A stretch of 31,936 nt of DNA, taken from a virus. Positions within the stretch are counted from its first letter, which is position 1. Each line of letters starts with the position of its first letter. Location: positions 1-31,936 of the IMG/VR virus record IMGVR_UViG_3300025668_000032; one strand, written 5' to 3'. Under the pieces are notes generated by a model. It ran no database searches and was not told where the DNA came from. It saw only the letters and a list, made by a program, of their open reading frames with translations. The position numbers and the translations under genes were made by a program. Positions 25,512 through 31,767 of this stretch are shown here, one piece after another.

Positions 25512-26378
25512 ATGTCATACGAAAATCATTACATTGGTGCTGAAGAGCATGTCATTGGAAGTGGCATGATTAACTATCATAGGTATCTTCCCTATGATTG
25601 TATTAAACCAGAGTTGTTGGTAACTGAAGCATCATACAAAATCAATGATATCTATGAGTTTTGCAAGACTCGTGCTAAAATTGGATATCTTCCTGAATCT
25701 ATCTTAAAATCTTCGACTGGTTTGTGGATTACTTCTATCGACAATACATTTGCAGAAGATTTGTCATATCATGTCTATCATTCTCTTGATTATGGTAATT
25801 TAAGAGGCGATAAGTTTGAGGAATTGTATGGTGCTCTGGGTACACAAGAACCTGCTAAGATGACAGAACTTAGGCAGAGTGATCTTGATTTTGGGTTAGA
25901 AGGAGTGTCAGTTGACACTAGTGGTGATGTTGTTAAGTATGTCACACTCTTTCGTCCTAATTCAAATGTTCTTGATTACTTTGATCTTCCCGAAATTGAT
26001 AAGGTAAAGGAATTTGTTGCGGTAAGTTTTGCTGAGTTTGAAGAAGGCAAGGTAGACGCTACAACATCTTTTAAGTCGCCTATTCGCATTCAGTTTGATG
26101 CAGTAAATGACACTACATCAATCGAATTAGTCAGTCCGTTCTTCATATCAGAGTTTTATGCTGCTGGTGGATCAACAGAAACATTCTTAAACAGAAAAAA
26201 TCTCTACTTCCAGAGAATGCAAGATACTGGACTTTTGACCTCAGACGAGGTAGAATATTGTAGAACTCATAGTCCTTCACATCAACAGTTTTCTGTAAAA
26301 CTTAAGTGGAGAGATGGTGAGTTAGTAGATAAAAAACTCTACACATTTGTTGTTCTAGATTTTGAGAGAGTGGAATGA
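25512..26378 (+). CDS. Unknown protein within the oxygenase cluster
   Basis: The 288-residue protein shows no recognised motif. Two stretches look folded: an N-terminal region with INDIYEFCKTRAKIGYLP and a C-terminal region with RIQFDAVNDTTSIELVSPFF and KLYTFVVLDFERVE. It has no signal peptide or membrane helix. INDIYEFC resembles INDFYEFCEF at residues 16-25 of oxygenase 2, a short similarity that may be chance. It begins two bases after the previous stop and overlaps the next gene by four bases, so it belongs to the same translational unit. Confidence 0.65.
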   Translation: MSYENHYIGAEEHVIGSGMINYHRYLPYDCIKPELLVTEASYKINDIYEFCKTRAKIGYLPESILKSSTGLWITSIDNTFAEDLSYHVYHSLDYGNLRGDKFEELYGALGTQEPAKMTELRQSDLDFGLEGVSVDTSGDVVKYVTLFRPNSNVLDYFDLPEIDKVKEFVAVSFAEFEEGKVDATTSFKSPIRIQFDAVNDTTSIELVSPFFISEFYAAGGSTETFLNRKNLYFQRMQDTGLLTSDEVEYCRTHSPSHQQFSVKLKWRDGELVDKKLYTFVVLDFERVE

Positions 26379-26953
26379 TACTTGGTGACTTTGTACATGA
26401 ATATAAACTTGACAACTACGAACAACTTAATGATTCAGTCATCGAATATCTCTACAAACTAAGAGATGGTGAGGAGAAATCTGATCGCTTATCAAATATA
26501 AGAGGATGGCAAAAGAATCACCTTGAGAAATACCCAGAACTATCTGAATTTAGTTCTGCTATCTTTAATGAGTTTCATGATTTTGTGGTTAACCATTTAA
26601 ATCCACTGAAAAAGTTATCAATATATCTTGGTAACATGTTTGCTAATGTTAATCCACCTGGAGCATATCATCTACCTCATGTACATGATTGTCATTGGAC
26701 TGGTGTATATTATTTGCAGGCAGATGAGGACTCTGGATCTCTGTGTATTCAAAAACCACACCAAGGTCCATCACAAGCAGAGCAAACAAAGTTCTTTGCT
26801 AATGTTAGATTAGAGCATAAGTTTGTTCCTGTACCAGGAACAGGTTATTTCTTTCCATCGCATCTTGTACATTATGTCGAAGAGAATTTATCACCACGAG
26901 ATAGAATCTCTGTAGCATATAATATTACAATCACAGAACAAAATGATATGTAA
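26375..26953 (+). CDS. 2OG-Fe(II) oxygenase 4 (2OG-FeII_Oxy_5-like)
   Basis: The 192-residue protein has NMFANVNPPGAYHLPHVH (87-104), close to the family pattern in which a W/F-x-NVNPPGAYN-x-PHxH segment supplies the first iron ligands. It then shows WTGVYYLQADEDSGSLCI, the distal H166 in PSHLVHYVEEN, and R177 in DRISVAYNI for 2OG. This matches the phage/bacterial family annotated as putative 2OG-Fe(II) oxygenase type 5. It overlaps the preceding gene by four bases and the next by 11. Its motif style differs from oxygenases 1-3, which supports independent origins or distinct substrates. Confidence 0.85.
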   Translation: MILGDFVHEYKLDNYEQLNDSVIEYLYKLRDGEEKSDRLSNIRGWQKNHLEKYPELSEFSSAIFNEFHDFVVNHLNPLKKLSIYLGNMFANVNPPGAYHLPHVHDCHWTGVYYLQADEDSGSLCIQKPHQGPSQAEQTKFFANVRLEHKFVPVPGTGYFFPSHLVHYVEENLSPRDRISVAYNITITEQNDM

Positions 26954-27539
26954 AATTCTTGACAATCAATTTGATAAACTATATCTACATCAAATAGCAG
27001 GACACATTAGTGAAATTCCACTTTCATATAATAACGTTGCTAATAGAACTACATGGCCATATGAGTTTGAAGGAACACACAAACTCTTAGGATGTAAACT
27101 GTTTCAACGTGGCAATGGTGTCAATAGAGTCAATACATGCCATGATAAAGTAGAACCATTCTTTGACATTCTTGAGCGTCTAGAAGAAGTGCTGAGTGCA
27201 TATTTTTTATGCAATCAGATTGGTTTGAATGTACAGTATCAAGGATTTGATGGTACAACTCACACAGATAGTGGAGATCCAAATGATATTACACTTTTGA
27301 TGATGACTAATCCAGAGTGGGACAGTTCATGGGGTGGACAATTCCAACTGACAGACAAAAATGGTGAGCATGTTGTTGAAGAGCATGAATATGTGCCAGG
27401 TAGAGTTATTGTTCTACCATCGAAACATCCACATAGAGGGTTAGCACCTACCGTACCACATGTTTATCGCACGTCAATAGTCTGGCGAGTCACACCATTA
27501 GACTACTACCTGAGAAAGAATTTTCCTTCTAGGTCTTGA
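26943..27539 (+). CDS. 2OG-Fe(II) oxygenase 5, prolyl-4-hydroxylase-like
   Basis: The motifs are H107-x-D109 in TTHTDSGDPNDIT, the strand NPEWDSSWGGQFQL (123-136), PGRVIVLPSKHPHRG with distal H164, and R176 in YRTSIVWRV for 2OG. The WGGQFQL turn and HPHRG are typical of prolyl-4-hydroxylase-like enzymes. The 198-residue length suits a minimal catalytic domain. It is the last gene of the coupled cluster; the next gene is read from its own promoter, whose -35 box overlaps the end of this gene. Confidence 0.83.
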   Translation: MICKILDNQFDKLYLHQIAGHISEIPLSYNNVANRTTWPYEFEGTHKLLGCKLFQRGNGVNRVNTCHDKVEPFFDILERLEEVLSAYFLCNQIGLNVQYQGFDGTTHTDSGDPNDITLLMMTNPEWDSSWGGQFQLTDKNGEHVVEEHEYVPGRVIVLPSKHPHRGLAPTVPHVYRTSIVWRVTPLDYYLRKNFPSRS

Positions 27540-27563
27540 CATGAGATGATAGTGTGGTAGGAT
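27536..27563 (+). promoter_or_regulatory. Sigma70-like promoter
   Basis: A perfect -35 box TTGACA (27536-27541) and a -10-like TAGGAT (27558-27563) are separated by 16 bases. Transcription would start near 27570, about 16 bases before the TTG at 27586. It overlaps the last codons and stop of oxygenase 5 and marks a switch from the late structural operon to genes probably read by unmodified host RNA polymerase. Confidence 0.65.
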
Positions 27564-27585
27564 AGCAGAAGCGAGCATACCACTA

Positions 27586-27855
27586 TTGAAAGTTCCCACG
27601 CAACCAGAGTTGACGCACTTGCAGCTTCAAGCAATGTTACGCGATCACAATATTCCAGAAAGCGAAATAAAGTATCTGGGAGATAGAGAATATACTACTG
27701 AGTATCAGGCACATCCAGAATATCATGGGCAGATTATGCCATGGTATCTAATTGGTGGTGATCATGAGGTTCCTGTATGCGACATTGCATCAGTTGATCA
27801 AGTGGACGATAATGATTGTGTCCCTGAGAATGATGGTTGGGGTCTCCAATCATAA
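27586..27855 (+). CDS. Small acidic protein of unknown function
   Basis: This is an 89-residue product if the TTG at 27586 is used; an ATG at 27634 would give 73 residues. The TTG is preferred because the first residues (QPELTHLQLQAMLRDHNI) continue an amphipathic helix and because it lies at a sensible distance from the promoter. The C-terminal half has DREYTTEYQAHPEYHGQIMP and an acidic tail. No domain was recognised. Confidence 0.55.
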   Translation: MKVPTQPELTHLQLQAMLRDHNIPESEIKYLGDREYTTEYQAHPEYHGQIMPWYLIGGDHEVPVCDIASVDQVDDNDCVPENDGWGLQS

Positions 27856-27865
27856 AGAAAGTGTA

Positions 27866-27883
27866 AGGATATACAGATATCCT
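27866..27883 (+). other. Perfect 7-bp stem-loop in intergenic gap
   Basis: AGGATAT and ATATCCT pair perfectly around an ACAG loop, 11 bases after the stop of the preceding gene. No T-run follows, so it is unlikely to be an intrinsic terminator. It could be a processing site, an mRNA 3'-end stabiliser or a leader element for the gene at 27925. Confidence 0.45.
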
Positions 27884-27924
27884 GACAAAACCATCTAAAA
27901 TACCTAAGACTACGCTAAACTAAC

Positions 27925-28119
27925 ATGGACTGGCAAGACCGCACTAAACATGAAAAACGTAAGGATGCATTCTACATCTTTTACGAGAGTGTACTGAAAC
28001 CAGACCATGAACTACGCCAAGATGCTCATGAGCAGTGCTGTTATCATGAGTTGTTAGAATGGCGTGGTGAGATCATTGCCTACCTTGACCGCCGCCGTAT
28101 TGAAGAGTTTAATTCATGA
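27925..28119 (+). CDS. Small charged protein of unknown function
   Basis: This 64-residue, very polar, largely helical protein has many Arg, Lys, Glu and His and a CCYHELLEW core with two adjacent Cys. No family was recognised. It has no clear Shine-Dalgarno site. Its stop overlaps the next start (ATGA), so it heads a chain of four coupled small genes up to 28951. Confidence 0.6.
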   Translation: MDWQDRTKHEKRKDAFYIFYESVLKPDHELRQDAHEQCCYHELLEWRGEIIAYLDRRRIEEFNS

Positions 28120-28415
28120 CTATTGAAGGACGCCCAGAACTTAAAGGAACCGAAGATTTTTTGCAAAAGAGTTATGCAGGACAACGTAAAGATCGTATGC
28201 AAGATGCTATCGACGATTACCTCCAAGATGGTAAAGTATCAGCACGACAAACGTATGAAGAGATGCTATCTTGCATCGATGATGTAATTAAATACCACGA
28301 GCAATCATACTGCCGTGCTCGTAGTCTTCGTGATCTTATGATGGGACATCGTGAAGTTGACCTTGATGATCTTGCCAAGAAGTGGCAGTATGATAAATTA
28401 CCTGAGCGTTTCTAA
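28116..28415 (+). CDS. Small helical protein of unknown function
   Basis: This 99-residue protein is almost wholly helical and charged, with a segment SYAGQRKDRMQDAIDDYLQD followed by a second helix around YEEMLSCIDDVIKYHEQ. Its ATG overlaps the preceding TGA by four bases. There is no membrane segment or catalytic motif. Helical early proteins of this size are common in T4-like cyanophages and mostly uncharacterised. Confidence 0.65.
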   Translation: MTIEGRPELKGTEDFLQKSYAGQRKDRMQDAIDDYLQDGKVSARQTYEEMLSCIDDVIKYHEQSYCRARSLRDLMMGHREVDLDDLAKKWQYDKLPERF

Positions 28416-28420
28416 TTACC

Positions 28421-28621
28421 ATGACTGAAGAAGAACTGAAAGAGACTATCAAGAATCTCTTGGCAATGCAAACTAACAATGATTACAACTTCCAACTATT
28501 GGAGGCAAAGATTGATCTTTTAGAAAAAAGAATTAAAGATCTAGATGAGTTGCGTGAAGTGTTCAGACTTCCTCCACCTCAGAATCTAGACCGTGAACCA
28601 TTTGAGTTTGTAAAAGACTGA
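28421..28621 (+). CDS. Small coiled-coil protein of unknown function
   Basis: In this 66-residue protein, residues ~1-48 show a heptad-like pattern (LKETIKNLL, FQLLEAKIDLLEKRIKDLDEL) consistent with a short coiled coil, followed by a Pro-rich tail (RLPPPQNLDREP). It probably forms a dimer or bundle. It starts five bases after the previous stop and shares one base with the next ATG (TGATG). Confidence 0.62.
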   Translation: MTEEELKETIKNLLAMQTNNDYNFQLLEAKIDLLEKRIKDLDELREVFRLPPPQNLDREPFEFVKD

Positions 28622-28902
28622 TGCAGTTTGAACTGCTCCAACCTGTGACATATGGTCACGTCACAGGTTATATTTCTTTCATTAGTGAATACTACATCAC
28701 TATTTGTTTCAAAGACATCCCACTTCCTGAGTCTGAAAACTCACGGTGGGGTCGTCACTATGTTAATCTCGTTGTTTACCCTAAGTTTTATCATGAAGTA
28801 CGCAGTTGTGTGGTTGAAGAACAAGAAGAAGGACACTGCCCGCCAAGAAGCGATCTTCTACAATTTGGAAGACGCCGCGCTATGGGAGCAGCACATCAAT
28901 AA
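28621..28902 (+). CDS. Small protein of unknown function, C-terminus overlaps another gene
   Basis: The first ~58 residues (QPVTYGHVTGYISFISEYYI, then CFKDIPLPESENSRWGRHYV and LVVYPKFYHEV) look like a compact beta-rich domain and are convincing coding sequence. The last ~33 residues (rich in Glu, Arg and Cys) lie over a second frame that starts at 28793 and itself looks coding. The C-terminal tail may therefore be an overprinted extension or, less likely, the result of a frameshift. The start is the TGATG junction with the preceding gene. Confidence 0.6.
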   Translation: MQFELLQPVTYGHVTGYISFISEYYITICFKDIPLPESENSRWGRHYVNLVVYPKFYHEVRSCVVEEQEEGHCPPRSDLLQFGRRRAMGAAHQ

Positions 28903-28951
28903 GACTCAACACGCTAAAACCAACATTGTCCCCATCTTTGGTGACAGTTGA
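28793..28951 (+). CDS. Small protein overlapping the preceding gene by 110 bases
   Basis: This 52-residue frame starts at the ATG of FIMKYAVVWLKNKKK and continues with KDTARQEAIFYNLEDAALWE, a balanced, protein-like sequence with an amphipathic helix, ending in IVPIFGDS. It reads better than the competing frame over the same bases. It ends 12 bases before the stem of a strong terminator, which supports its being the last gene of the transcript. Function unknown. Confidence 0.55.
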   Translation: MKYAVVWLKNKKKDTARQEAIFYNLEDAALWEQHINKTQHAKTNIVPIFGDS

Positions 28952-28963
28952 ACAAGTGTCACA

Positions 28964-28988
28964 GGGGGGATTCCATGCCCCCCTTTTT
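28964..28988 (+). terminator. Rho-independent terminator
   Basis: Six G (28964-28969) and six C (28978-28983) form a perfect GC stem around an eight-base loop and are followed by five T (28984-28988). It ends the transcript of the small genes starting at 27586. The next promoter-like element begins immediately behind it at 28991. Confidence 0.92.
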
Positions 28989-28990
28989 CG

Positions 28991-29022
28991 TGTATTCTAT
29001 AAGAGTCAAAGGAACACACCCC
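28991..29022 (+). promoter_or_regulatory. Promoter/leader element copy 1
   Basis: TGTATTCTATAAGAG is followed by GTCAAAGG and ACACACCCC up to the ATG at 29023. Nearly the same arrangement stands at 31260 and 31768. TATTCT is probably the -10 box; no good -35 is visible because the terminator occupies that place. The leader is only about 20 bases and has little Shine-Dalgarno character. Confidence 0.6.
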
Positions 29023-29265
29023 ATGCAACTCACCACGAACGTCACCGTCGTTGACTTCTTCCCCGAGGCATACATTGCTGATGAAGGCGTCAAGCGTTTC
29101 CAGAAGCGTGTCACCTGGAAAGCAAATGGTCTCAAGTCCTACAGCACTGTTACCATGCTCACAGCTCGTAATGAGTGGGCATCACGCATTGCTAACGGTG
29201 CTGAAGTCACTGACTACCACACCGACAAAATGCCACGCTCTGAGTATATGCCAATGGCAGTGTGA
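29023..29265 (+). CDS. Small protein of unknown function
   Basis: This 80-residue product, beginning MQLTTNVTVVDFFPEAYI, is a mixed beta/alpha protein with KRVTWKANGLKSYSTVTML in the middle and a His/Asp-containing end. A longer in-frame reading from 28948 would pass through the terminator hairpin, so the ATG at 29023 behind the promoter element is preferred. Codon use here is richer in C-ending codons than in the fibre genes. No family was recognised. Confidence 0.62.
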   Translation: MQLTTNVTVVDFFPEAYIADEGVKRFQKRVTWKANGLKSYSTVTMLTARNEWASRIANGAEVTDYHTDKMPRSEYMPMAV

Positions 29266-29267
29266 TG

Positions 29268-29289
29268 AGAGGCACCTGTGAGCGCCTCT
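29268..29289 (+). other. Stem-loop after the small gene, possible weak terminator
   Basis: AGAGGC (29268-29273) pairs with GCCTCT (29284-29289) around a ten-base loop, three bases after a stop codon. There is no adjacent T-run, only CTTTTC some 15 bases later. It may weaken read-through or protect the mRNA end. Confidence 0.4.
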
Positions 29290-29314
29290 AACGCCCTTAT
29301 ATCCTTTTCTACCT

Positions 29315-29497
29315 ATGGAGACTGCTAACGTACCCCTGACGCCCTCTCAAATCCGTTTCCTGATGGATGTGATGATGGGATCACAACTCGGCATCACCAA
29401 ACTCCATGCTATACAGCATGGCGTGAACGACAGTGCTGTCTACAACCACTTGGCAGACTGTCTACCTGACCCTCCTGACCCTACCGAGTGCTGGTAG
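29315..29497 (+). CDS. Small helical protein of unknown function
   Basis: The product is 60 residues: LTPSQIRFLMDVMMGSQLG, then ITKLHAIQHGVNDSAVYNHL and a Pro-rich end PDPPDP. The helical arrangement could be a small helix-turn-helix (SQLGITKLHAIQHG resembles a recognition-helix context), but this is weak. It lies just before the nuclease gene, so a regulatory role for that pair is conceivable but not shown. The promoter-like TAGAAT of the next gene overlaps its stop. Confidence 0.5.
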   Translation: METANVPLTPSQIRFLMDVMMGSQLGITKLHAIQHGVNDSAVYNHLADCLPDPPDPTECW

Positions 29498-29524
29498 AAT
29501 TACAAAGTAATCAACACACACACC
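29492..29524 (+). promoter_or_regulatory. Extended -10 promoter and leader of the nuclease gene (variant copy)
   Basis: TGGTAGAAT (29492-29500) has the TGn of an extended -10 and five of six TATAAT matches. It is followed by AATCAACACACACACC directly before the ATG at 29525. The ACACACC leader matches the elements at 28991 and 31260. Confidence 0.55.
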
Positions 29525-30331
29525 ATGGACATCCGTAACGAGTTCGTTGAGATCATCAACCACCACTTTGGTGGCATCCGTGACGAGGTTAAGTTCGCTC
29601 TCAAATACAATGATGGTGTGTCGTTTGACACTGGTAAGTTTGGTGAGCGTGTAAACTTCATTCTTCACGGCACCAAAGGTGTACCATCCAATGGTGGTTG
29701 TGCTTTCGATGCTGCTAACTTCAGTGAGGCGAAGGGTTGCAACAAAGCACAGACATATGAGTGCCCTGACTGTGGCACCAAGAATAACTATTACTCTGAC
29801 AAATGTGCTGAGTGTGGTAGTACAGAGCGTAAAGATCCTAATGACACTCGCTGGGGCATTGATGCTAAGGCACACTTCTTGTATGCCGATCAAATGCCAT
29901 ACTATTGCTTCACTATCATTACTCCTGTCAATCGTAGTGCAGAGAATCCGCAGTTCAACATCAAAGTATATCGTATTGACGCTAAAAACGAATTCTTTAA
30001 TGACATGCTGCGCTACCAACTGAAGCATGGTAGTAAAGCACACAAGAACTTCATGCCTCTTGGTCGTGACTTTTACATGTCATCACCTGAGATGCTCGTT
30101 GAGTGTCTTGTGTCTGTCACTGATACTGTCAGTGTGCAATTCTATGAGTTTGACCCTCAGGGTCGCAAGATTGAGACCATGCCTATTGATCTCTTCACTA
30201 AAGCAGAACAAAAGCAACTGCAATCCTGTGCTGGTGCTTGTCTGATCAGTGAAGCAGTTGAGACTATTGGTGTCAAGCAATCGACACACGGCAAAGATCG
30301 TGGTACACTGAACCGTAACAAGAAGATCTGA
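29525..30331 (+). CDS. Putative restriction-endonuclease-like protein with zinc ribbon
   Basis: The 268-residue protein combines a PD-(D/E)xK-like signature, D62 then E68-x-K70 in FDAANFSEAKGC, with a four-Cys zinc ribbon right behind it (C80-x2-C83 and C94-x2-C97, CPDCG and CAECG). A conserved-looking block RWGIDAKAHFLY (109-120) follows, and later MPLGRDFYMSSPEML. An ExK strand followed closely by a Cys4 ribbon occurs in some type II restriction endonucleases; a relation to the MamI-like group is possible but unverified. It is followed without a gap by a DNA methyltransferase, the usual partner. It could instead be a DNA-binding accessory protein of unknown activity. A host-like promoter lies just upstream. 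Confidence 0.5.
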   Translation: MDIRNEFVEIINHHFGGIRDEVKFALKYNDGVSFDTGKFGERVNFILHGTKGVPSNGGCAFDAANFSEAKGCNKAQTYECPDCGTKNNYYSDKCAECGSTERKDPNDTRWGIDAKAHFLYADQMPYYCFTIITPVNRSAENPQFNIKVYRIDAKNEFFNDMLRYQLKHGSKAHKNFMPLGRDFYMSSPEMLVECLVSVTDTVSVQFYEFDPQGRKIETMPIDLFTKAEQKQLQSCAGACLISEAVETIGVKQSTHGKDRGTLNRNKKI

Positions 30332-31255
30332 ATGAACTATAAAAATCAAGATTGTATTGAATATCTCAAGTCACTTGATGATCGCTCTGTGGATCTGATC
30401 GTCACAGATCCACCATACTATCGTGTTGTCAAGGATGATTGGGACAACCAGTGGTTCACTAGTGATGAATATTATGCATGGTGTGAACAATGGATCACTG
30501 AACTTGGTAGAGTAGCAAAGTGGTCTGCTAGTTTCTGGTTGTTTGGTTTCCCGCAGCAGTTGTGTCACCTGCTGCCTGTTATTCAACGTGCTGGGTTCAC
30601 ATTCCGTCAGCAGATCGTTGTAAACAAGGGTATGCAAGCAGTTGCTGGTAGAACTAGCAAGAAACTGAAGATGTTTCCTACTGCCACGGAAAGTATATTC
30701 TATTTTCACTATGAAGCACGGGATCATATCCGTGACATGTTGCAATTAGAGCGTAAGCGTCTTGGTTGGCGCGGAAATGATGTAAATGCACATCTTGGTA
30801 AAGCAGTGACTGGTGGTGGTGCGTTCGCTTGCATGGCATCAGAGAAGAAACCACGCGAGCATAGAGTATATCCTACTCGTGATGACTGGACTAAACTGCA
30901 AGAGGTAATGTCACTGCCTGAGTATGATGATCTCGTGTACACATTTAATCTACCCACTGGTCTCACTGATGTGTGGGATGACATCAACTTCTACGACCGT
31001 AAAGTAACAAAAATCCATTCGACGCAAAAACCAGTTGCATTGATGGAGCGTCTGGTCCTGGCGTCCTCCAATATAGGAAATAACGTTCTTGACATCTTCG
31101 GTGGGTCTGGTTCTACTGGTGTGGTGTGTAAGTTGCATGGTAGAGAGTTCTTAGGATGCGAAATTGACCCAGAATACTATGCACAGTCTCGTGAGCGCAT
31201 CCTGGACACTGTGCCAGACATCAAACCGCCCACCATCTTCCCATTCTTCCCCTGA
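30332..31255 (+). CDS. Beta-class DNA methyltransferase (N6-adenine or N4-cytosine)
   Basis: The 307-residue enzyme has catalytic motif IV TDPPYY (25-30) near the N-terminus and, far behind it, HSTQKP (229-234) and the AdoMet-binding motif DIFGGSGSTG (254-263) with GCEIDPEYY (275-283). This order (IV before X/I) defines the beta class. The region between (~95-215) is the target-recognition part, with GGGAFACMASEKK and YPTRDDW. It transfers a methyl group from AdoMet to an exocyclic amine of A or C in a specific DNA sequence. The ATG directly follows the TGA of the nuclease-like gene, so both are co-transcribed. The specificity cannot be told from sequence. Confidence 0.9.
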   Translation: MNYKNQDCIEYLKSLDDRSVDLIVTDPPYYRVVKDDWDNQWFTSDEYYAWCEQWITELGRVAKWSASFWLFGFPQQLCHLLPVIQRAGFTFRQQIVVNKGMQAVAGRTSKKLKMFPTATESIFYFHYEARDHIRDMLQLERKRLGWRGNDVNAHLGKAVTGGGAFACMASEKKPREHRVYPTRDDWTKLQEVMSLPEYDDLVYTFNLPTGLTDVWDDINFYDRKVTKIHSTQKPVALMERLVLASSNIGNNVLDIFGGSGSTGVVCKLHGREFLGCEIDPEYYAQSRERILDTVPDIKPPTIFPFFP

Positions 31256-31259
31256 TCCG

Positions 31260-31292
31260 TGTATTCTATAAAGGTAGTCAAGGGAGCACACC
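31260..31292 (+). promoter_or_regulatory. Promoter/leader element copy 2
   Basis: TGTATTCTATAAAGG is followed by AGTCAAGGGAGCACACC and then the ATG at 31293. It is nearly identical to the element at 28991. AAGGGAG could serve as a ribosome site, six bases before the ATG. Confidence 0.6.
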
Positions 31293-31460
31293 ATGATCAC
31301 TTCCAAAGCACAAATTCTCAACACAATCAAGGAGTGTTGCACTGGTAGTGCTCTCACTAAAATTGAAAAGTTCCAAGTCTTCTGCCATGTGTGTGATAAC
31401 ATGTTGGCAGAAGGACGTATCACTCAAACACAACACACTCGTTGGACAAATGTTTTCTAA
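31293..31460 (+). CDS. Very small protein of unknown function (55 residues)
   Basis: The ATG lies directly behind a promoter/leader element and opens a 55-residue frame beginning MITSKAQILNTIKECC and ending HTRWTNVF. It contains four Cys (two adjacent, then CHVC), which might bind a metal together. It is largely helical. Its stop overlaps the next ATG by 11 bases. The context makes a real gene likely despite the size. Confidence 0.55.
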   Translation: MITSKAQILNTIKECCTGSALTKIEKFQVFCHVCDNMLAEGRITQTQHTRWTNVF

Positions 31461-31587
31461 AGTCACACGATACGGTCTCGCTGGTATTCTTACATGTCTT
31501 GCTCTCGGTAGTTATCTTAACTTTCTAGCAGAGCGTGACAGTAAGATGCTAAACTACTATGACTCCACAAAACAAAATGTTCACTAA
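31450..31587 (+). CDS. Very small predicted membrane protein (45 residues)
   Basis: The frame from the ATG at 31450 reads MFSKVTRYGLAGILTCLALG and then SYLNFLAERDSKMLNYYD. The stretch from about residue 8 to 27 is hydrophobic enough for one membrane span, with a positive N-terminus and a polar C-terminal tail. A longer in-frame reading upstream lies entirely inside the preceding gene and is not favoured. Overlaps of 11 bases with the preceding gene suggest coupled translation. Function unknown. Confidence 0.5.
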   Translation: MFSKVTRYGLAGILTCLALGSYLNFLAERDSKMLNYYDSTKQNVH

Positions 31588-31756
31588 AAAAGACACCGAC
31601 TTCATTGATTTTCTTTTCGGTAAATTGACCTGTTTGACTGACACTGACATGATTGACTTGCATGATGATGACACTGCTGGTATTGACGCACTAGAACTGC
31701 GAGCAGCAGAGTTGGAGGTGACAGTTGACGAACTGATCCAACAGATCGACTGCTGA
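31577..31756 (+). CDS. Small acidic protein of unknown function
   Basis: The product is 59 residues from the ATG at 31577 (MFTKKDTDFIDFLFGKL), or 65 from an ATG at 31559. The later start reproduces the 11-base overlap seen at the previous junction and puts the strong helix at the N-terminus. The protein is rich in Asp and Glu, with an acidic run (DLHDDD) and a C-terminal amphipathic helix (LELRAAELEVTVDELIQQI). No family was recognised. Confidence 0.55.
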   Translation: MFTKKDTDFIDFLFGKLTCLTDTDMIDLHDDDTAGIDALELRAAELEVTVDELIQQIDC

Positions 31757-31767
31757 CCCCATCCTGC

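Noticed and set aside
27866-27883. Stem-loop considered as an intrinsic terminator
   Set aside because: The stem is AT-rich and no T-run follows, so it is listed only as a stem-loop.
28948-29022. Upstream extension of the gene at 29023
   Set aside because: It would translate through the terminator hairpin and the promoter element; the ATG at 29023 follows the shared leader pattern.
29315-29497. Controller (C) protein of a restriction-modification system
   Set aside because: The small protein before the nuclease gene has only a weak helix-turn-helix look and no recognisable C-protein operator repeats nearby, so it is left as unknown.
29462-30043. Minus-strand open frame of 193 codons opposite the nuclease-like gene
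   Set aside because: The + frame has motifs (ExK, Cys4 ribbon), a promoter and a coupled methyltransferase; the minus frame has none.
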